The position numbers and the translations under genes were made by a program. The notes beneath the pieces are model-generated. The model did not search any database. It was not told the origin of the DNA and worked only from the letters and a program-made list of their open reading frames with translations. Below are positions 62,397 to 64,000 of a stretch of 64,000 nt of DNA, one piece after another. Location of the stretch: contig CAVPMA010000017.1 of the NCBI GenBank assembly GCA_963706315.1, positions 61,885-125,884 of the forward strand. Direction: 5' to 3'. Source of the DNA: CALMEC01 sp963706315. Its GTDB lineage: Bacteria > Actinomycetota > Thermoleophilia > Miltoncostaeales > Miltoncostaeaceae. Position 1 is the stretch's first letter; every line of letters starts with the position of its first letter.

Positions 62397-62898
62397 GGCC
62401 AGGCATCGTGCCCGGCCGTCCGGACGGACCGCCCTGGCTCCTGGGTTATGTAGATCGCATCACCCGGACTGGAGGCCGCCGATAGGCGAGGTTGATCAGC
62501 TCAAGCAGGGCCACCGCGATGTGGTGCGCCGGCGACTACGAGGCGACGCGCTGCCCCCACGCAGCGCGGCGGAGCTCGTGGAGGCCGACGCGAGGCGCTG
62601 ACCTGATCGCGCACGGACGCAAGCAGGCCTGACGGTGTCGGGCATCGCCGGGACGTGACCCTGATGTCCGCGGGAGGCGCGGACAGCGGGGCCACGCCCC
62701 GACGACGCCGTTGTCCCGCGTCGATGCGGGCCCGGCCGAACGACGACCGAGACGCCCCGCGCTCATCCCGGAGCCGGTCAGTGGCGTACGGCAGTCCCGT
62801 CCATGGTCGACACGCATCCGTTCGCGTCGCAGGTAGCGTAGCCCCGTCGACCTGGCGGGCGCATCCCGCATGATGCGTGAGATGGCGCGTTCCTCCCT
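62397..62898 (-). other. about 500 bases without recognisable gene
   Basis: Downstream (minus strand) of the broken ggt gene. Frames are open but Arg/Pro/Ser-rich and shift with the ggt frames; nothing with a start signal or domain. Probably decayed sequence. Confidence 0.5.
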
Positions 62899-64000
62899 GC
62901 CGGCGGCGTGACCGTCCTTGCGGGGGTCGGAGCCGCCGGCCAGCGCGTCGCCGCGCAGGAGAATCGCCTGACCGCCGCCGAACCTCGCCGGGTCGGACTC
63001 GCAGGCAACGCGATGGCCCCGCCGTCGCAGGTCGTCGGCGGCGTCCCAGAGCCCCGGCTCGAGCGCGAGCCCCCAGCCGTCCGGGTACGGGTCGCTCCGG
63101 AAGCGGGCCCGGTCGAGCGACTGCCTGGGGGTCGAGCCCGAGGTCGACAACCCCCGTGACGAACTGCAGGTGCCCCTGGGCTTGCATGTGGCCGCTACCA
63201 TCACCCCGAACGGGCCGAGCAGGCCGCCGTCGCGAAGCAGCATTGCGGGGATGATCGTGTGGAACGGTCGTTTGCCGGGACCCCATCCGGTTGGGGTGGC
63301 CGGGCTCGAGGGTGAAGCCGGCGGCGCGGTTCTGCAGCGCAATGCCCCGGTTCCCGGGGGCGCCGACGAGGGCGCCGAAGCCGTGGTAGAGGCTCTGGAT
63401 GAACGAGCAGGCGGTTCGGTCCGCGTCGACCACGCACAGATAGACGGTGCCGCCGGTCGGCAGCGGGCCGCGGAACCGGCTGGCCCGCATGCGCGCGATC
63501 GATCGAACGCCCTCGGGCGGCGAGGTACGCGGGATCGAGGTATCCGCCGGGGAGGGGCGCGTCGCCGATGTGGCGCCCCGCATCGGCGAACGCCAGCTTC
63601 ATCGCCTCGGCCAGCAGGTGCACGCGATCGGCGTCCGACGCGGCGGCGAGGTCGAACCCGGCGGCGATGCCGATCGCCTGCAGCGCCGCGGCGCCCTGAC
63701 CGTTCGGCGGCAGCTCGCAGACCTCGACGTCGCGGTAGCGAAGGCACAGCGGCTCGACCCACTCGGGCGCGTTCGCCGCGAGGTCGTCCTCGTCGAGCCA
63801 GGAGGCAGCGCAGATGGCGTGGGCGATGGGGCCGCGTGCGATCGCATCGGCGCCGTCGTCGGCGATGCGCCGGAGCGTCGCGGCGAGCGCCGGATTGCGA
63901 GTGATCTCCCCCACCCGCGGCGCCGGCGTGTAGCAGCGGGCGAGCTCCGGGTCGGCCGCCAGGTAGGCGCCGCCCATGCGGCGGCGACCACCGGCGTCGC
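62899..64000 (-). pseudogene. ggt: gamma-glutamyltransferase, broken by several frameshifts, 5' end off window
   Basis: Recognisable GGT sequence runs across three frames. From the right: YLAADPELARCYTPAPRVGE, PPNGQGAAALQAIGIAAGFD and YLDPAYLAARGRS in one frame; GGTVYLCVVDADRTACSFIQ (the nucleophile Thr of the autoprocessing site) and LYHGFGALVGAPGNRGIALQ in a second; PGKRPFHTIIPAMLLRDGG and GPFGVM in a third; MQAQGHLQFVTGVVDLGLDP back in the second; ARFRSDPYPDGWGLALEPGL, FGGGQAIL and GGSDPRKDGHAAG in the third. Shifts lie near 63490, 63270, 63200 and 63120, and perhaps 63978. It is inactive unless these are assembly errors. Confidence 0.85.

Noticed and set aside
62397..62898. A further gene downstream of the ggt remnant
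   Set aside because: Several open frames exist but none shows a start signal, domain or stable frame; Arg/Pro/Ser-rich translations look like noise.

Overview
The window is very GC-rich and gene-dense. It looks like the chromosome of a high-GC actinobacterium. The secreted two-cysteine repeat protein, the LutABC set, the small DUF2630-type and DUF6159-type proteins, the split PntA and the many leaderless-looking promoters would fit a deep lineage such as Thermoleophilia, but this placement is inference; no rRNA is present. I see no prophage, insertion sequence or CRISPR array.

Layout. 1-2.7 kb (+): lutABC lactate oxidation. 2.6-14.4 kb (all minus): a housekeeping block transcribed comF, hpf, secA, prfB, ftsE, ftsX, ctpA, rnr, smpB plus a small membrane protein. 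It contains a long, strongly structured leader RNA in front of hpf (13.1-13.4 kb) and an apparent CTG start for rnr. 14.5-16.4 kb (+): Ca2+/H+ antiporter and a metallo-hydrolase. 16.3-23.8 kb (minus): six overlapping genes (M20 deacylase, LCP ligase, UDP-glucose dehydrogenase with an apparent ATA start, sugar-1-P nucleotidyltransferase, sugar-P isomerase, mtnA), a cell-envelope sugar operon with a methionine-salvage gene at its end. 23.9-28.7 kb: MFS exporter, a decayed SRPBCC remnant, birA, a YccA-like membrane protein with a probable 5' frameshift, asparaginase and a winged-helix regulator. 28.8-33.8 kb: sulfur assimilation: cysD and cysN behind a TauE exporter, with an unusual 169-base structured spacer between cysD and cysN, facing the siroheme genes met8 and cobA. 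33.7-38.3 kb: nagA, a small Cys/His protein, an ECF sigma factor with its RskA-type anti-sigma factor, and an SDR-DUF2867 protein. 38.5-41.5 kb (minus): pntA1-pntA2-pntB transhydrogenase with a promoter overlapping an inverted repeat.

41.6-50.2 kb: an enolase-superfamily enzyme divergent from an FAD oxidoreductase, DUF2630, a YdcZ-like transporter, the Kup potassium transporter, a Mg-type P-type ATPase and tRNA-Arg(UCU). 50.2-54.3 kb: a copper nitrite reductase divergent from a Cys-containing HTH regulator across an inverted-repeat operator, a secreted protein made of a duplicated domain, and a nitroreductase with a C-terminal extension. 54.5-60.5 kb: a small Rossmann-like protein, a Leu/Val-type dehydrogenase translationally coupled to a glycosyltransferase-methyltransferase fusion, a membrane protein, a thioesterase, a degenerate metallo-beta-lactamase protein and a cupin. 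60.6-64 kb: cyclophilin, a secreted protein resembling the C-terminal domain of glucuronyl C5-epimerase, and a gamma-glutamyltransferase gene broken by at least four frameshifts that runs off the window end.

Two themes run through the window. Genes are packed with 4-base start/stop overlaps (ATGA, GTGA, TTGA, and apparently CTGA and ATAG). Many first genes have a TANNNT -10 box only 6-9 bases before the start codon and no Shine-Dalgarno, the layout of leaderless mRNAs.
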